From Sporosarcina obsidiansis (GTDB taxonomy: Bacteria > Bacillota > Bacilli > Bacillales_A > Planococcaceae), in the NCBI RefSeq assembly GCF_009651005.1, contig NZ_WHVW01000017.1, positions 1 through 64,000 on the forward strand: a stretch of 64,000 nucleotides of DNA, written 5' to 3'. Made by a program: the position numbers and the translations under genes. Positions 1-8,892 of the stretch are shown here, in pieces; the first letter of the stretch is position 1; each line of letters starts with the position of its first letter. Below the pieces are notes generated by a model. The model saw only the letters and a program-made list of their open reading frames with translations. It searched no databases and was not told where the DNA came from.

Positions 1-1
1 A

Positions 2-394
2 AACGCTGATACAGCTAGTGTTCATTGTGTAGCAGAGGCCATTGGGGGATTATATGATACCCCGCACGGTGTAGCAAATGCTATTTTCTTACCTTACGTG
101 TTCAAGCATAATATGGATGCTGACATAAAGAGGCACGCTGAGATTGGTTACGCTATGGGGATAGATCCCTCTCTTCCGCATACAGACGCCGCAAAACAAG
201 CCATAGCTAGACTATTTGAGTTAAGTAAAAGATTGAATATTCCTAGCTTCAATGAAATTGATTCCGTGGATCCAAAAGATTTCCCACAAATAGCCCAAAA
301 ATCAATGAACAACTTCTCCAATCCTGACAACGCGAAAGAAATGACAATAGAAGATTACATGAATATATTGGAGGAAGCTTACAATGGTAATTAA
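2..394 (+). CDS. Iron-containing alcohol dehydrogenase, C-terminal part (cut by window start)
   Basis: The reading frame is open from base 2, so the gene begins before the window. The first visible residues carry the iron-binding signature of group III alcohol dehydrogenases: His in SVHCVAEAIGG, then YDTPHGVANAIFLPYV, whose second His is the other metal ligand. The rest is the helical C-terminal domain. Such enzymes oxidise or reduce small alcohols and aldehydes with NAD(P)H in the cytosol. The exact substrate cannot be read. The next gene is an amino-acid type permease, followed by remains of a betaine/choline/carnitine transporter, so an amino-alcohol substrate (choline, ethanolamine) is possible but only inferred. 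Confidence 0.85.
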   Translation, partial: NADTASVHCVAEAIGGLYDTPHGVANAIFLPYVFKHNMDADIKRHAEIGYAMGIDPSLPHTDAAKQAIARLFELSKRLNIPSFNEIDSVDPKDFPQIAQKSMNNFSNPDNAKEMTIEDYMNILEEAYNGN

Positions 395-413
395 CAGCTT
401 GCGCTATTAATGT

Positions 414-449
414 AAGACTATCCCTGGAGGTAGATACTTAGTCTTTTTC
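414..449 (+). terminator. Possible weak terminator after the alcohol dehydrogenase
   Basis: A 7-bp stem (AAGACTA with TAGTCTT) with a long loop is followed by a short T run. The loop is large, so this is only a weak candidate. Confidence 0.35.
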
Positions 450-528
450 CTCCGTTATTTATTTAACACCCATGCTTAAAATGGATTTAAGTATGACATT
501 CCTTTTCAAAAAGTGAGGATGATTATTT

Positions 529-1875
529 ATGCAGAAAACTACAGAGCTAAAAAGAAATTTGGGATTTTTCAGCGTTTTTGTAATTGGATTATCACTTTTG
601 ACTCCATCTACAGTTTTTACAGTCTTCGGGATAGCTTCTACTAATAGTGATGGACATGTGCCAGCTGTTTATATATTTGCTTTCATCGCGATTATGTTCA
701 CTGTGTTAAGCTATACTCATATGGTAAAAGTATTTCCAAAAGCGGGTTCCGCTTATACCTATGTACAACAAACCTTTAATCCTAATCTGGGATTTTTGGT
801 TGGTTGGGGGACGTTATTTGATTATCTTTTCCTTCCAATGGTTTATGTATTATCAATTGTTGTCTATATGAATCCGTTATTTCCTAGCGTGCCTATCTGG
901 ATCTGGATCGTAGGACCTTTATTAATTATGAGTCTCTGCAATCTATTTAGTGTGAAAATTGCAGTTTCATTTAGTGCATTCCTAGTGACATTACAATTAA
1001 TCATAACCGGGATTTTCATTGGTTTATTAATTACATATCATAACGGGCTTACCGGTTCAGGAGAATTGTTCTCGATTGAACCATTTATCTCCGGAAACTT
1101 ATCGATAGCGGTAATTTTATCGGGTTCTGTTATCCTTGCTTATACCTTTGTTGGATTTGATGCAATCAGTACATTGGCGGAGGAAACCATTAACCCTACG
1201 AAGACCCTACCTAGAGCTATGATTGCACTAGTAATATTCCTTGGCATTTTGTACACGGCGATCACTTATTTTATGCAACGTTCTTTCCCGGATACTTCCG
1301 TCTTCTCCAATCCCGATTCAGCGGCAGTAGAAATTGCTCAACAAGTTGGAGGCATGTTGTTTACATCAATTTTCACTGGAATTATTATTGCTAGTATTCT
1401 AGTCGGTGGAATTGCGGCACAAATGAGTACGTCACGTCTTTTATTTGCAATGGGAAGAGATAATGTCTTTCCAAGAAAGATTTTTGGATACCTTCATCCA
1501 AAATCCGGAATCCCAGTTTACAATATAATAATTACTGCTGTTGTTAGTTTAATTTCACTATTTTTAAGTTTAGACGTTGCGGCTTCAGTCATTAGCTTTG
1601 GCGCTTTTACAGCCTTTACCTTTGTTAATTTATGTGTAATAATGCATTTCATTATCAATCAAAAAATGAGATCATTAAAAGCTTTGATTTTATATCTGGC
1701 ATTTCCTATTATAGGGTTATCATTCATAGGTTTAATGTGGTATAACATCGACAAAACTGCTTTAACCTTGGGCATCATTTGGAACGCAATTGGATTTATT
1801 GTCTTAATTTTTATTACAAAATCCTTTAAAAAATCCGCACCGAGTCTTAACTTTAGTGAATCTCCTGTTAACTAA
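529..1875 (+). CDS. APC superfamily amino-acid permease
   Basis: This 448-residue integral membrane protein has about twelve hydrophobic segments. The N-terminal segment FFSVFVIGLSLLTPSTVF and the later LAEETINPTKTLPRAM loop are typical of the amino acid-polyamine-organocation superfamily. It should import an amino acid or amine by proton or sodium symport across the cytoplasmic membrane. The length is normal and no frame damage is seen. A GTGAGG-type ribosome-binding site lies about ten bases before the ATG. Substrate is unknown. It sits 134 bp downstream of an iron-dependent alcohol dehydrogenase and only 28 bp before the remains of a BCCT transporter. Confidence 0.85.
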   Translation: MQKTTELKRNLGFFSVFVIGLSLLTPSTVFTVFGIASTNSDGHVPAVYIFAFIAIMFTVLSYTHMVKVFPKAGSAYTYVQQTFNPNLGFLVGWGTLFDYLFLPMVYVLSIVVYMNPLFPSVPIWIWIVGPLLIMSLCNLFSVKIAVSFSAFLVTLQLIITGIFIGLLITYHNGLTGSGELFSIEPFISGNLSIAVILSGSVILAYTFVGFDAISTLAEETINPTKTLPRAMIALVIFLGILYTAITYFMQRSFPDTSVFSNPDSAAVEIAQQVGGMLFTSIFTGIIIASILVGGIAAQMSTSRLLFAMGRDNVFPRKIFGYLHPKSGIPVYNIIITAVVSLISLFLSLDVAASVISFGAFTAFTFVNLCVIMHFIINQKMRSLKALILYLAFPIIGLSFIGLMWYNIDKTALTLGIIWNAIGFIVLIFITKSFKKSAPSLNFSESPVN

Positions 1876-1903
1876 ATTAAGATAGACGTTTTCAACATTT
1901 AGC

Positions 1904-3165
1904 TGGCTAGTCTTAATTTTCAATACAGGCATTAGTTTTGGTATCATGTATTCTGAAATTTTTGAATGAGCTTTTGGTTATTCCCACCCTCCATGCGGTC
2001 TTACAGCTGAATCTGTTGAAACTGCAGGTTACGCTTCTACATATGGAATTTTTTACTGGGGATTTTCAGAGATAAAGCGGATGGTTTGCTAGGGAAAGTG
2101 ATTGACGTATGCTTCATGTTCGGTCTGATCGGTGGCATTGGAACCTCGTTAGCTCTCGGAACTCCATTGCTCGCTGAAGGAATTCATTCTCTATTCGATG
2201 TAGAGAAAACGCTTACATTTAATTTGACGATCGTGGTCATTTTGATGGTGTTTTTCTGTATCTGTCTCTACTTCTTCGGGTTAAAAAAAGATTGAAGCTT
2301 TTAAGCGACTGGAATCTATATTTATATATCGCCATTGCGATTTTCATCTTTATTTTGGTCCGACTGTCTTCATTATCGCCAACTTTACAGACAGTGTCGG
2401 TGTATTGTTTCAAAACTTTTTTAGAATGAGCCTATACACGGATCCTATAGGAAAGTCGGGTTTCAGTGAGACTTAAATTCTTTTCGATTGGGGTTAGTAG
2501 TTCTCTTACGCTCCATTTACAGGTATGTTAGCTGCACGTATTTCAAAAGGCCGGTCAATTAGAGGATTGATCCTTGGACAATTGCTCGGTGGAACTTTAG
2601 GCTGCTGGCTGGCATTTTCGATATTTGGAAAAAAGGTATTTATTTCTAAATAAACAATGTCGTTCCCGTACTCGATATCTTGCAAAATGAAGGTGCACCC
2701 GCAGCCATCCTAGCTTCCTTGAATGCACTTCCGCAGGGCGGAGTCGTCATGGTGCTCTACTTACTGATCCCAGCGATTTTCTTGGCGACAACTGTCAACT
2801 CGGCTGCGTATACATTATCGGATGTAGCGTCTATTAATCTGCAACCGGGTGAAGAGCCGGCACGCTGGTATCTTGTATTTTGGGGAATCGTCCTTACAAG
2901 CATCTCTATCATTCTGATGTACGGGGATGGCTTGGAAGCGTTGCAAACTCTATCTATTATTACAGCATTGCCTCTCGTTTTCATCATGTTGTTAATGATT
3001 GCTTCATTCATGAAGTGGGTGCACCAAGGTGAAAAAGATGGTATTCATATTTACGAGGGCGTACCATATGATGAACCTGAAGAACAGACGGTAGAAATAA
3101 CTATTGAGCGAGGAAAGAAGGACAAAAACAAAGGCAAGGTCATCCAAAAAGAAAACTTGATCTAA
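1904..3165 (+). pseudogene. BCCT-family transporter pseudogene (betaine/choline/carnitine)
   Basis: Fragments in changing frames reproduce the BCCT family in the correct order. Near 1904 there is an equivalent of the GIGLxFWGVAEP region, reading NTGISFGIMYSEIFE before a stop, and then GYASTYGIFYWGFSE. Around 2086-2295 there is GKVIDVCFMFGLIGGIGTSL. Around 2360-2440 GPTVFIIANFTDSVG can be read. Around 2510-2640 there is APFTGMLAARISKGRSIRG. From 2680 to 3165 runs an open C-terminal part with ATTVNSAAYTLSDVAS. There are several in-frame stops and frameshifts, an internal deletion of roughly 40 codons near 2085, and the first ~100 residues are missing. BCCT proteins are normally about 500 residues, so no working transporter can be made. 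Confidence 0.85.
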
Positions 3166-3242
3166 TAGTAGAATATCAGAAACATTTATGCCGACCGTAA
3201 TTAATACAAAGTTACTCCATTAAAAAACTGAATATGGATAGT

Positions 3243-3296
3243 GAGCCTGTCCGAAAAGTCGATTTCACCTGACTTTTCGGGCGGCTCTTATTTTTG
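3243..3296 (+). terminator. Terminator-like hairpin, copy 1 of a repeated element
   Basis: GAGCC plus CCGAAAAGTC pairs with GACTTTTCGG plus GGCTC across a ten-base loop, followed by TTATTTTTG. The same element, with the loop sequence TTTCACCT, recurs at 11984-12035 and, with a shorter loop, at 56491-56536. Confidence 0.75.
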
Positions 3297-3390
3297 TATG
3301 GATAGGAAGTTCATCCTAGACTGTTTTTTAGAAGGTGAAATATGCGGTAAACGACTCGTTTGTATGGTAAGGTCGGAAATCTCACGCAAC

Positions 3391-3503
3391 CGCTCATAGA
3401 AAAACCACATATGCGATCATAAACCCCAGCCAACCGCTCATACAAACCACATACGCAATCATAAGATCCAGTTCGCATACGCGATCATAACCCCCCGCTC
3501 ATA
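3391..3503. repeat. Intergenic repeat array, alternating CGCTCATA / CGATCATA units
   Basis: Six units begin at 3391, 3414, 3435, 3456, 3482 and 3496. They alternate between CGCTCATA and CGATCATA (one is CAATCATA), mostly 21-26 bp apart with variable sequence between them. The rest of the 3166-3660 intergenic region holds a terminator hairpin before the array and a small inverted repeat (CTGAAAG/CTTTCAG, 3522-3543) after it. No gene is seen there. Confidence 0.7.
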
Positions 3504-3660
3504 GCTGCAAAAAAACTGCCACTGAAAGATATTTAACTTTCAGGACAGCGCCTTTCTTTGCCCAAAAATAGGAAGAATTTTGACCGATGTCTACAACTGT
3601 ACAAACGTATTCGGATTGCTATACTACATACAATAGAAATTTTTCATTAGGAGTATAGCC

Positions 3661-4935
3661 ATGAACACGAAATCGGTTTGGAGACAAATTTTACAATCGG
3701 AGGCAGCACGTATTGCAATCATTGCAATCTTAACAGCGCTTACAGGTGAGTTAAAAGTGATGCCGTTTGCGGAGGAGACGTTCCGTTTTGCGCTTGGCGG
3801 TATTGTATTCTTTTTGCTAATTCTTATTTATCCACCAATTTCGATGTTGCGGACAGGGTTCATAACAGCGGTGACGGTCGTGTTGTTCCGGGTGATGGAA
3901 GAGATATGGATCGGTGCAATGTTGGTAGACAGTTTACTGATGCATGTACCAGTCTTTTTGTTTTATTTTTTATTTGCAGTCGGTTGGCATTTTGTGGATC
4001 TCGAGAAGTATAAGTCACTTCCACTGCAACTGGGCGCATTGGCTTTCTTATTCGAAGTGATGGGCAATACGTCAGAACATGCACTTCGGAACTGGTGGAT
4101 GCATGATTCATTATTAAATACGAAGGAGTGGGGCATTCTGTTGGGTGTTGCTTTGCTACGAAGTTTCTTCACGGTTGGTCTGTATAGTTCAGTGGCTTTA
4201 TCTAAAGAAAAGCAGCGTGTGGAGGAAATGCTAGGCGTGGGATCGGAACTCTATGCAGAAGCGCTATATTTGCAGAAATCGATGAATCACATTGAGCAAA
4301 TCACTGCTTCTAGCCATGATTTGTATCGTAAGCTAAGGAAAGAGGGGCAGCGGGAGCTCAGTACCCAGGCATTACAGATTGCACAGGAAATTCATGAGGT
4401 GAAAAAGGACTCGCAGCGAATTTTGGCTGGACTCTCGAAGTGGACGAGTCGGCAAGAAGTGACTACGTTCTATATATCAGACCTACTTGAATTGGTTGTG
4501 TCTGCAAATGAAAAGTATAGTGAATTGATTGGAAGAGAATGCTCAATTGAAACTTCCATCAATACAGATTTTCAAACAGATCAGCATATTCCGTTACTTG
4601 CCGTTCTTAATAACCTGACATCCAATGCAGTGGAAGCGATGGAGCAGCAAGGCCGAGTGATGATCAGTGTCGACAGTAATAAAGAGTGGATTTATTTCCG
4701 TGTACAGGACACAGGGAAAGGAATTCCGGTAGATCATGAAGATGTAATTTTCGAACCGGGGTACACGACCAAGTTTAATGAACAGGGCGTGGCGGCAACG
4801 GGAATCGGCTTGTCACATGTGGCGACAATTATTCAGGCGCTACAAGGTACTATTCGAGTGAACCGTCTAGAGGAAGGCTTGGTATTTGAAGTGAAAATTC
4901 CTGTACTAACCATTAAGAGGGAGACAGTGGTATGA
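3661..4935 (+). CDS. glnK: Sensor histidine kinase, GlnK (YcbA)-like
   Basis: The N-terminal third (about residues 15-190) holds several membrane helices. A cytoplasmic kinase follows. The likely phospho-acceptor His219 lies in ITASSHDLYRK, the N-box is LNNLTSNAVEAM, and the ATP lid boxes are QDTGKGIP and TGIGLSHV. It overlaps the following response regulator by an ATGA junction, so the two are translated together. The partner carries a YcbB-type output domain, which marks the pair as relatives of Bacillus GlnK-GlnL, known there to control glutamine use. Here the adjacent transporter belongs to the dicarboxylate/glutamate family, so the sensed ligand may differ. The gene symbol rests on this family resemblance, not on proven orthology. 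Confidence 0.75.
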   Translation: MNTKSVWRQILQSEAARIAIIAILTALTGELKVMPFAEETFRFALGGIVFFLLILIYPPISMLRTGFITAVTVVLFRVMEEIWIGAMLVDSLLMHVPVFLFYFLFAVGWHFVDLEKYKSLPLQLGALAFLFEVMGNTSEHALRNWWMHDSLLNTKEWGILLGVALLRSFFTVGLYSSVALSKEKQRVEEMLGVGSELYAEALYLQKSMNHIEQITASSHDLYRKLRKEGQRELSTQALQIAQEIHEVKKDSQRILAGLSKWTSRQEVTTFYISDLLELVVSANEKYSELIGRECSIETSINTDFQTDQHIPLLAVLNNLTSNAVEAMEQQGRVMISVDSNKEWIYFRVQDTGKGIPVDHEDVIFEPGYTTKFNEQGVAATGIGLSHVATIIQALQGTIRVNRLEEGLVFEVKIPVLTIKRETVV

Positions 4936-5819
4936 GATATTTTATCGTAGACGATGACAAGGCGAGTCGTTTGATGCTACAGAATATTTTGGCTGAGCAG
5001 GATTTCGGGCTAGTCATAGGCGAGGCGGACAGTGGAATAAAAGCTATTTCGCAAATTTTGTCATTAGAACCGGACATTGTGTTAATTGATTTGTTAATGC
5101 CAGAACTTGATGGGATTGAGACGATTCAGCAGCTGAAGTCTCAAGGGTTTAACGGGCAATTTATCATGCTGAGCCAGGTCGTTAATAAAGAGATGGTCGG
5201 AGAGGCGTATCAAGTCGGTGTAGAATTTTTTATTCATAAACCGATCAATCAAATCGAGGTACAAAGCGTATTGCAGCGAACAGCTGAACAGTTGCGCTTG
5301 AAAAATTCTTTAATGACGATTCGGGAATCTCTAGCCCAAATTGGATCACCTGACCAGCCGAAAACAAAGCGTACGGTGAAAGATATTGTGTTGGCTAAAC
5401 TGCACGACATGGGAATTATTGGAGAGGCGGGCAGTCGTGATATTGTAACGATTGTGGAGGTTCTAGGTGAACGGGGTCTATCTCAATTGCCACCGTTAAA
5501 AGAGTTGTATGAAATGGCGTTACTTAAAATGGGGGTAGAGGCAAAAGATATCGCCAAAGAAAGTAAAGCGATGGAGCAACGAATTCGACGCTCGATTTTA
5601 ACCGGGATGGATCATTTGGCTTCGCTTGGCGCGGTGGACTATACAATTACGGAGTTTGAATATTATGCGCCCAGGTTCTTTGATTTCCAAGAAATTAGCC
5701 AGCGAATGAAACAAATCCAGGATGAGGACGTCTTTTCAAAGCCAATAAAGGTGAATAGTAAGAAGTTTTTGCAGGTTTTATATATCGAGACGATGGAAGA
5801 GTACAAAAAGATTTTGTAG
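4932..5819 (+). CDS. glnL: Response regulator, GlnL (YcbB)-like
   Basis: Residues 1-120 form a receiver domain with acidic residues D7-D9, phospho-acceptor Asp53 in LIDLLMPELDG and the conserved Lys in FIHKPIN. From about residue 150 the protein matches the YcbB C-terminal domain, a DNA-binding domain almost confined to GlnL-type regulators. Its start overlaps the stop of the sensor gene (ATGA). The probable target is the symporter gene 90 bp downstream. The B. subtilis homologue controls glutaminase and a glutamine transporter. The neighbour here suggests control of glutamate or C4-dicarboxylate uptake, which is inference. Confidence 0.78.
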   Translation: MRYFIVDDDKASRLMLQNILAEQDFGLVIGEADSGIKAISQILSLEPDIVLIDLLMPELDGIETIQQLKSQGFNGQFIMLSQVVNKEMVGEAYQVGVEFFIHKPINQIEVQSVLQRTAEQLRLKNSLMTIRESLAQIGSPDQPKTKRTVKDIVLAKLHDMGIIGEAGSRDIVTIVEVLGERGLSQLPPLKELYEMALLKMGVEAKDIAKESKAMEQRIRRSILTGMDHLASLGAVDYTITEFEYYAPRFFDFQEISQRMKQIQDEDVFSKPIKVNSKKFLQVLYIETMEEYKKIL

Positions 5820-5870
5820 GATGATGTAGAATTTTGTAGGTTCCCTATATGATATTCCTAAGTTACTTCG

Positions 5871-5884
5871 AGAAAGCGTTTTCA
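5871..5884 (+). promoter_or_regulatory. Probable CcpA (cre) site
   Basis: AGAAAGCGTTTTCA matches 13 of 14 positions of the cre consensus TGWNANCGNTNWCA; only the first base differs. It ends 25 bp before the symporter start codon, which fits catabolite repression of the transporter. Confidence 0.55.
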
Positions 5885-5909
5885 GGAGTAAATCGAAGGG
5901 GGATTATCT

Positions 5910-7196
5910 ATGAAAAAGAAATTTAAACTGTCGTTAGCCTATCAGATTTTAATTGGATTAGTTCTTGGTATTGCGGTCGGTGCCATTTTTTATGGTAATC
6001 CTAACGTAGAAAAGTATTTGCAACCGATAGGAACCATGTTCATTAACATGATTAAGATGATTGTGGTACCGATTATCATCTCCACATTGGTCATCGGAGT
6101 TGCAGGTACGGGAGATATAAAGAAACTTGGGAAATTAGGCGGTAAGACGCTTTTATATTTTGAAATTGTAACGACTATTGCGATTATTGTTGGGTTAATG
6201 TCGGCTAATATTTTCAAGCCAGGTGAAGGGATTGATATGTCATCTCTTGAAAAAGGTGACATTTCACAGTATGTACAAACAACAGAAGAAGTTCAGAATA
6301 ACGGATTTATGGATGTGTTGGTCGGCATCGTGCCAAGTAATATTGTAGATTCCATGGCAAATGGCGATATGCTGCCAATTATTTTCTTCTCTGTTTTATT
6401 TGGATTGGGCGTTGCGGCGATCGGTGAACGAGGAAAGCCGGTATTAGACGTTTTCCAAGGCGTTGCGGATGCGATGTTCTGGGTAACGAATATGATCATG
6501 AAGTTTGCGCCGTTCGGTGTATTTGCGCTGATCGGTGTGACGGTATCCAAATTCGGTTTGGAGTCGCTCATCCCAATGGGCAAGCTGATGCTTTTGGTGT
6601 ATGCAACGATGATTTTCTTCATTATTGTGGTGTTGGGTGGTATTGCGAAGATGGTCGGTGTCAATATCTTCCACTTTATGAAGGTGCTGAAGGATGAGTT
6701 GATCTTGGCGTACTCCACATCTAGTTCTGAAACCGTTTTGCCAAAAGTGATGGAGAAAATGCAGAAGTTCGGCTGTCCGAAAGATATTGTTTCTTTCGTT
6801 ATACCAACTGGCTATTCGTTCAACTTGGATGGCTCTACACTGTATCAGGCATTGGCTGCGATGTTCATTGCGCAAATGTACGGGATTCAGCTAAGTATTA
6901 CGGAGCAAATTACATTGGTATTAGTGCTGATGATTACGTCTAAAGGGATTGCCGGTGTACCGGGCGTTTCGTTCGTTGTCTTGCTTGCGACGCTTGGAAC
7001 AGTAGGGATTCCGCTTGAAGGTTTGGCGTTCATCGCTGGGATCGACCGTTTGCTAGATATGGCTCGTACGGTGGTCAACGTAGTTGGGAATGCCTTGGCG
7101 ACAGTGGTTATGTCAAAGTGGGAAGGTCGCTTTGGAGAGGAAGAGTCTGTGAAGGAAGAACAACAATATGTAGTTGCTGAAGAAAAATTGGTTTGA
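5910..7196 (+). CDS. Sodium/proton:dicarboxylate or glutamate symporter (DAACS/SLC1 family)
   Basis: This 428-residue membrane protein is collinear with GltP/GltT/DctP. It has the N-terminal helix ILIGLVLGIAVG, the early motif MIKMIVVPIIISTLV, the serine-rich re-entrant loop AYSTSSSETVLP and the substrate-binding helix GYSFNLDGST. It ends with the DRLLDMARTVVNVVGNA motif, where the Asp and Arg contact the amino/carboxyl group or dicarboxylate. The re-entrant loop and transport-core helices look intact. A GAAGGGGG ribosome-binding site precedes the ATG. It follows the GlnK/GlnL-like pair and a candidate cre site, suggesting ligand-induced, glucose-repressed uptake of glutamate, aspartate or C4-dicarboxylates. 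The substrate within that set is not decidable here. Confidence 0.88.
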   Translation: MKKKFKLSLAYQILIGLVLGIAVGAIFYGNPNVEKYLQPIGTMFINMIKMIVVPIIISTLVIGVAGTGDIKKLGKLGGKTLLYFEIVTTIAIIVGLMSANIFKPGEGIDMSSLEKGDISQYVQTTEEVQNNGFMDVLVGIVPSNIVDSMANGDMLPIIFFSVLFGLGVAAIGERGKPVLDVFQGVADAMFWVTNMIMKFAPFGVFALIGVTVSKFGLESLIPMGKLMLLVYATMIFFIIVVLGGIAKMVGVNIFHFMKVLKDELILAYSTSSSETVLPKVMEKMQKFGCPKDIVSFVIPTGYSFNLDGSTLYQALAAMFIAQMYGIQLSITEQITLVLVLMITSKGIAGVPGVSFVVLLATLGTVGIPLEGLAFIAGIDRLLDMARTVVNVVGNALATVVMSKWEGRFGEEESVKEEQQYVVAEEKLV

Positions 7197-7207
7197 TAAA
7201 TTTGAAG

Positions 7208-7236
7208 CTGTCCTCTCGATGAGGGCAGTTTTTTTG
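7208..7236 (+). terminator. Rho-independent terminator of the symporter gene
   Basis: CTGTCCTC and GAGGGCAG form an 8-bp stem (one G-T pair) with loop TCGAT, followed by seven T. Confidence 0.85.
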
Positions 7237-7315
7237 TGGGTATGAGCGGTTGTAAAGAAATAAGAGTGCTTAGCATAATTTTAGATCACTGAGTATCTAA
7301 TGTCATCGTATTCAA

Positions 7316-7344
7316 TTGTAGGAATGCTGGATTTGTTATATGAT
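7316..7344 (+). promoter_or_regulatory. Probable SigA promoter of proS
   Basis: TTGTAG and TATGAT are separated by exactly 17 bp. The start codon lies 55 bp downstream. No T-box specifier hairpin or antiterminator is visible in the leader. Confidence 0.5.
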
Positions 7345-7399
7345 TAGCAGTATGGAATCTACACAAGAGCGTGGTATTTACTAAGGAGGAAATTAGGTA

Positions 7400-8836
7400 A
7401 TGAGCAATCAGCAAAATGATTTTACGAAATGGTATATCGACACGATCCAGAAAGCGGATTTGATGGATTATACACCAGTGCGAGGCTGTATCGCATTTAA
7501 ACCAGATGGCTTTGAAATTTGGGAGCATATTAAGGATGAAATGGATCGTCGTTTCAAAGAGACAGGTCATCGAAATGCGTATTTCCCGATGCTCATCCCT
7601 GAATCATTTTTCCAAAAAGAAAAAGATCATATTGAAGGGTTTTCTCCAGAATTGCCGTGGGTGACAGAGGCAGCAGGGGAACAGTTGGAGGAGCGTTTGG
7701 CACTGCGTCCGACTTCTGAAACGATGATCGGTCATTTGTATTCAGATTGGGTCAAAAGCTATCGCGATTTACCGCTACTGATTAACCAATGGGCGAACGT
7801 ATTCCGCTGGGAGAAGAAGACACTTCCATTCATCCGTACATCTGAGTTCTTATGGCAAGAAGGGCATACGGCGCATGTGGATGAAGAAGAAGCGCGGGCA
7901 GAAACGATGCAGATGCTGGAGATTTATAAGGAAGTCGTAGAAGATTTACTGGCGATTCCTGTTTATGATGGACAAAAAACACCTTCTGAGCGCTTTGCGG
8001 GTGCAGTTGATACGTATTCGATTGAAGCGATGATGAAAGACGGTAAAGCAGTACAAGCCGGAACTTCACATTACTTAGGAACAAAATTTGCGGAAGCATT
8101 CGATATCAAATTCTTAACAAAAGAAAATAAGCATCAGTTTGTCCATACAACGTCTTGGGGAACTTCTACACGTTTGATTGGATCGGTCATTATGGTACAT
8201 GGTGACGAGCAAGGGCTTGTATTGCCTCCGCGTATTGCTCCGACACAGGTGGTACTCATTCCGGTTGGTCCGTGGAAAAAGAATCCGGCTATCATGGAGA
8301 AGTTGGATGAAATATTTGCGGAACTGAAAGCAAAAGGCATCCGTGTACGTTTGGATGATTCCGATCAGTCACCAGGCTTTAAATTCAATGAATGGGAATT
8401 AAAAGGAGTGCCAGTTCGACTAGAGCTTGGACCACGTGATCTTGAGAATAATCAAGCGTTGATGAAAGCGCGTGACGGCGAAGAGAAAGTGGCAGTGGAC
8501 TTGGCACAAGCTGTGTCTAGCATCGAGCAAGAGCTAGAAACGATGCAAACACGTCTGCTTGAAAAAGCGCGTGCGTTCCGTGCAGAACATTCCCATACGC
8601 ATATTGATACCCTAGATGAGTTGAAGAAGCATATTGAAGACAGTGCTGCGAAAGAAGAGATCCCTGGTTGGATTCTTTCAGGCTGGTGTGGAGACGATAC
8701 ATGTGAAGAGCATGTGAAAGACGAAACGAAATTTACGACACGTAATATTCCTTTCAATCCACCGGCAAAGAAATCAACTTGCATCAATTGTGGCCAAGAA
8801 GCAAAGCATACGGTTTGGTTTGCTAGAGCTTACTAA
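7400..8836 (+). CDS. proS: Prolyl-tRNA synthetase, archaeal/eukaryote-like short type
   Basis: This class II aminoacyl-tRNA synthetase charges tRNA-Pro in the cytosol. At 478 residues it matches the ProRS type without the large editing insertion; the common bacterial form is about 570. Seen are motif 2 FRWEKKTLPFIRTSEFLW, the LRPTSE motif at residues 102-107, and a C-terminal zinc-like module with paired cysteines (CGDDTC, CINC) ending in the characteristic terminal Tyr (FARAY). AAGGAGGA lies at good distance before the ATG. Some bacilli carry this form beside or instead of the bacterial one; whether a second proS exists cannot be seen here. Confidence 0.93.
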   Translation: MSNQQNDFTKWYIDTIQKADLMDYTPVRGCIAFKPDGFEIWEHIKDEMDRRFKETGHRNAYFPMLIPESFFQKEKDHIEGFSPELPWVTEAAGEQLEERLALRPTSETMIGHLYSDWVKSYRDLPLLINQWANVFRWEKKTLPFIRTSEFLWQEGHTAHVDEEEARAETMQMLEIYKEVVEDLLAIPVYDGQKTPSERFAGAVDTYSIEAMMKDGKAVQAGTSHYLGTKFAEAFDIKFLTKENKHQFVHTTSWGTSTRLIGSVIMVHGDEQGLVLPPRIAPTQVVLIPVGPWKKNPAIMEKLDEIFAELKAKGIRVRLDDSDQSPGFKFNEWELKGVPVRLELGPRDLENNQALMKARDGEEKVAVDLAQAVSSIEQELETMQTRLLEKARAFRAEHSHTHIDTLDELKKHIEDSAAKEEIPGWILSGWCGDDTCEEHVKDETKFTTRNIPFNPPAKKSTCINCGQEAKHTVWFARAY

Positions 8837-8845
8837 TAGGAAGTG

Positions 8846-8885
8846 AAAAGGTGCTACACGCGATTTGCGTGTAGCACCTTTTCTT
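8846..8885. terminator. Strong terminator after proS, probably bidirectional
   Basis: A perfect 16-bp stem (AAAAGGTGCTACACGC with its complement) encloses a five-base loop and has T or A runs on both sides. Confidence 0.9.
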
Positions 8886-8892
8886 GTGTAAG

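Noticed and set aside
2680-3165. Separate working gene from the 3' part of the BCCT remnant
   Set aside because: It encodes only the last third of a transporter, starts at a TTG without a ribosome-binding site and follows several disabling changes.
6293-6875. Long minus-strand frames inside the symporter gene (also inside proS, topB and mcp)
   Set aside because: They are shadows of strongly supported genes in other frames, with implausible composition and no ribosome-binding sites.
7237-7399. T-box riboswitch before proS
   Set aside because: No T-box consensus or terminator/antiterminator pair is visible; an ordinary SigA promoter fits the leader.
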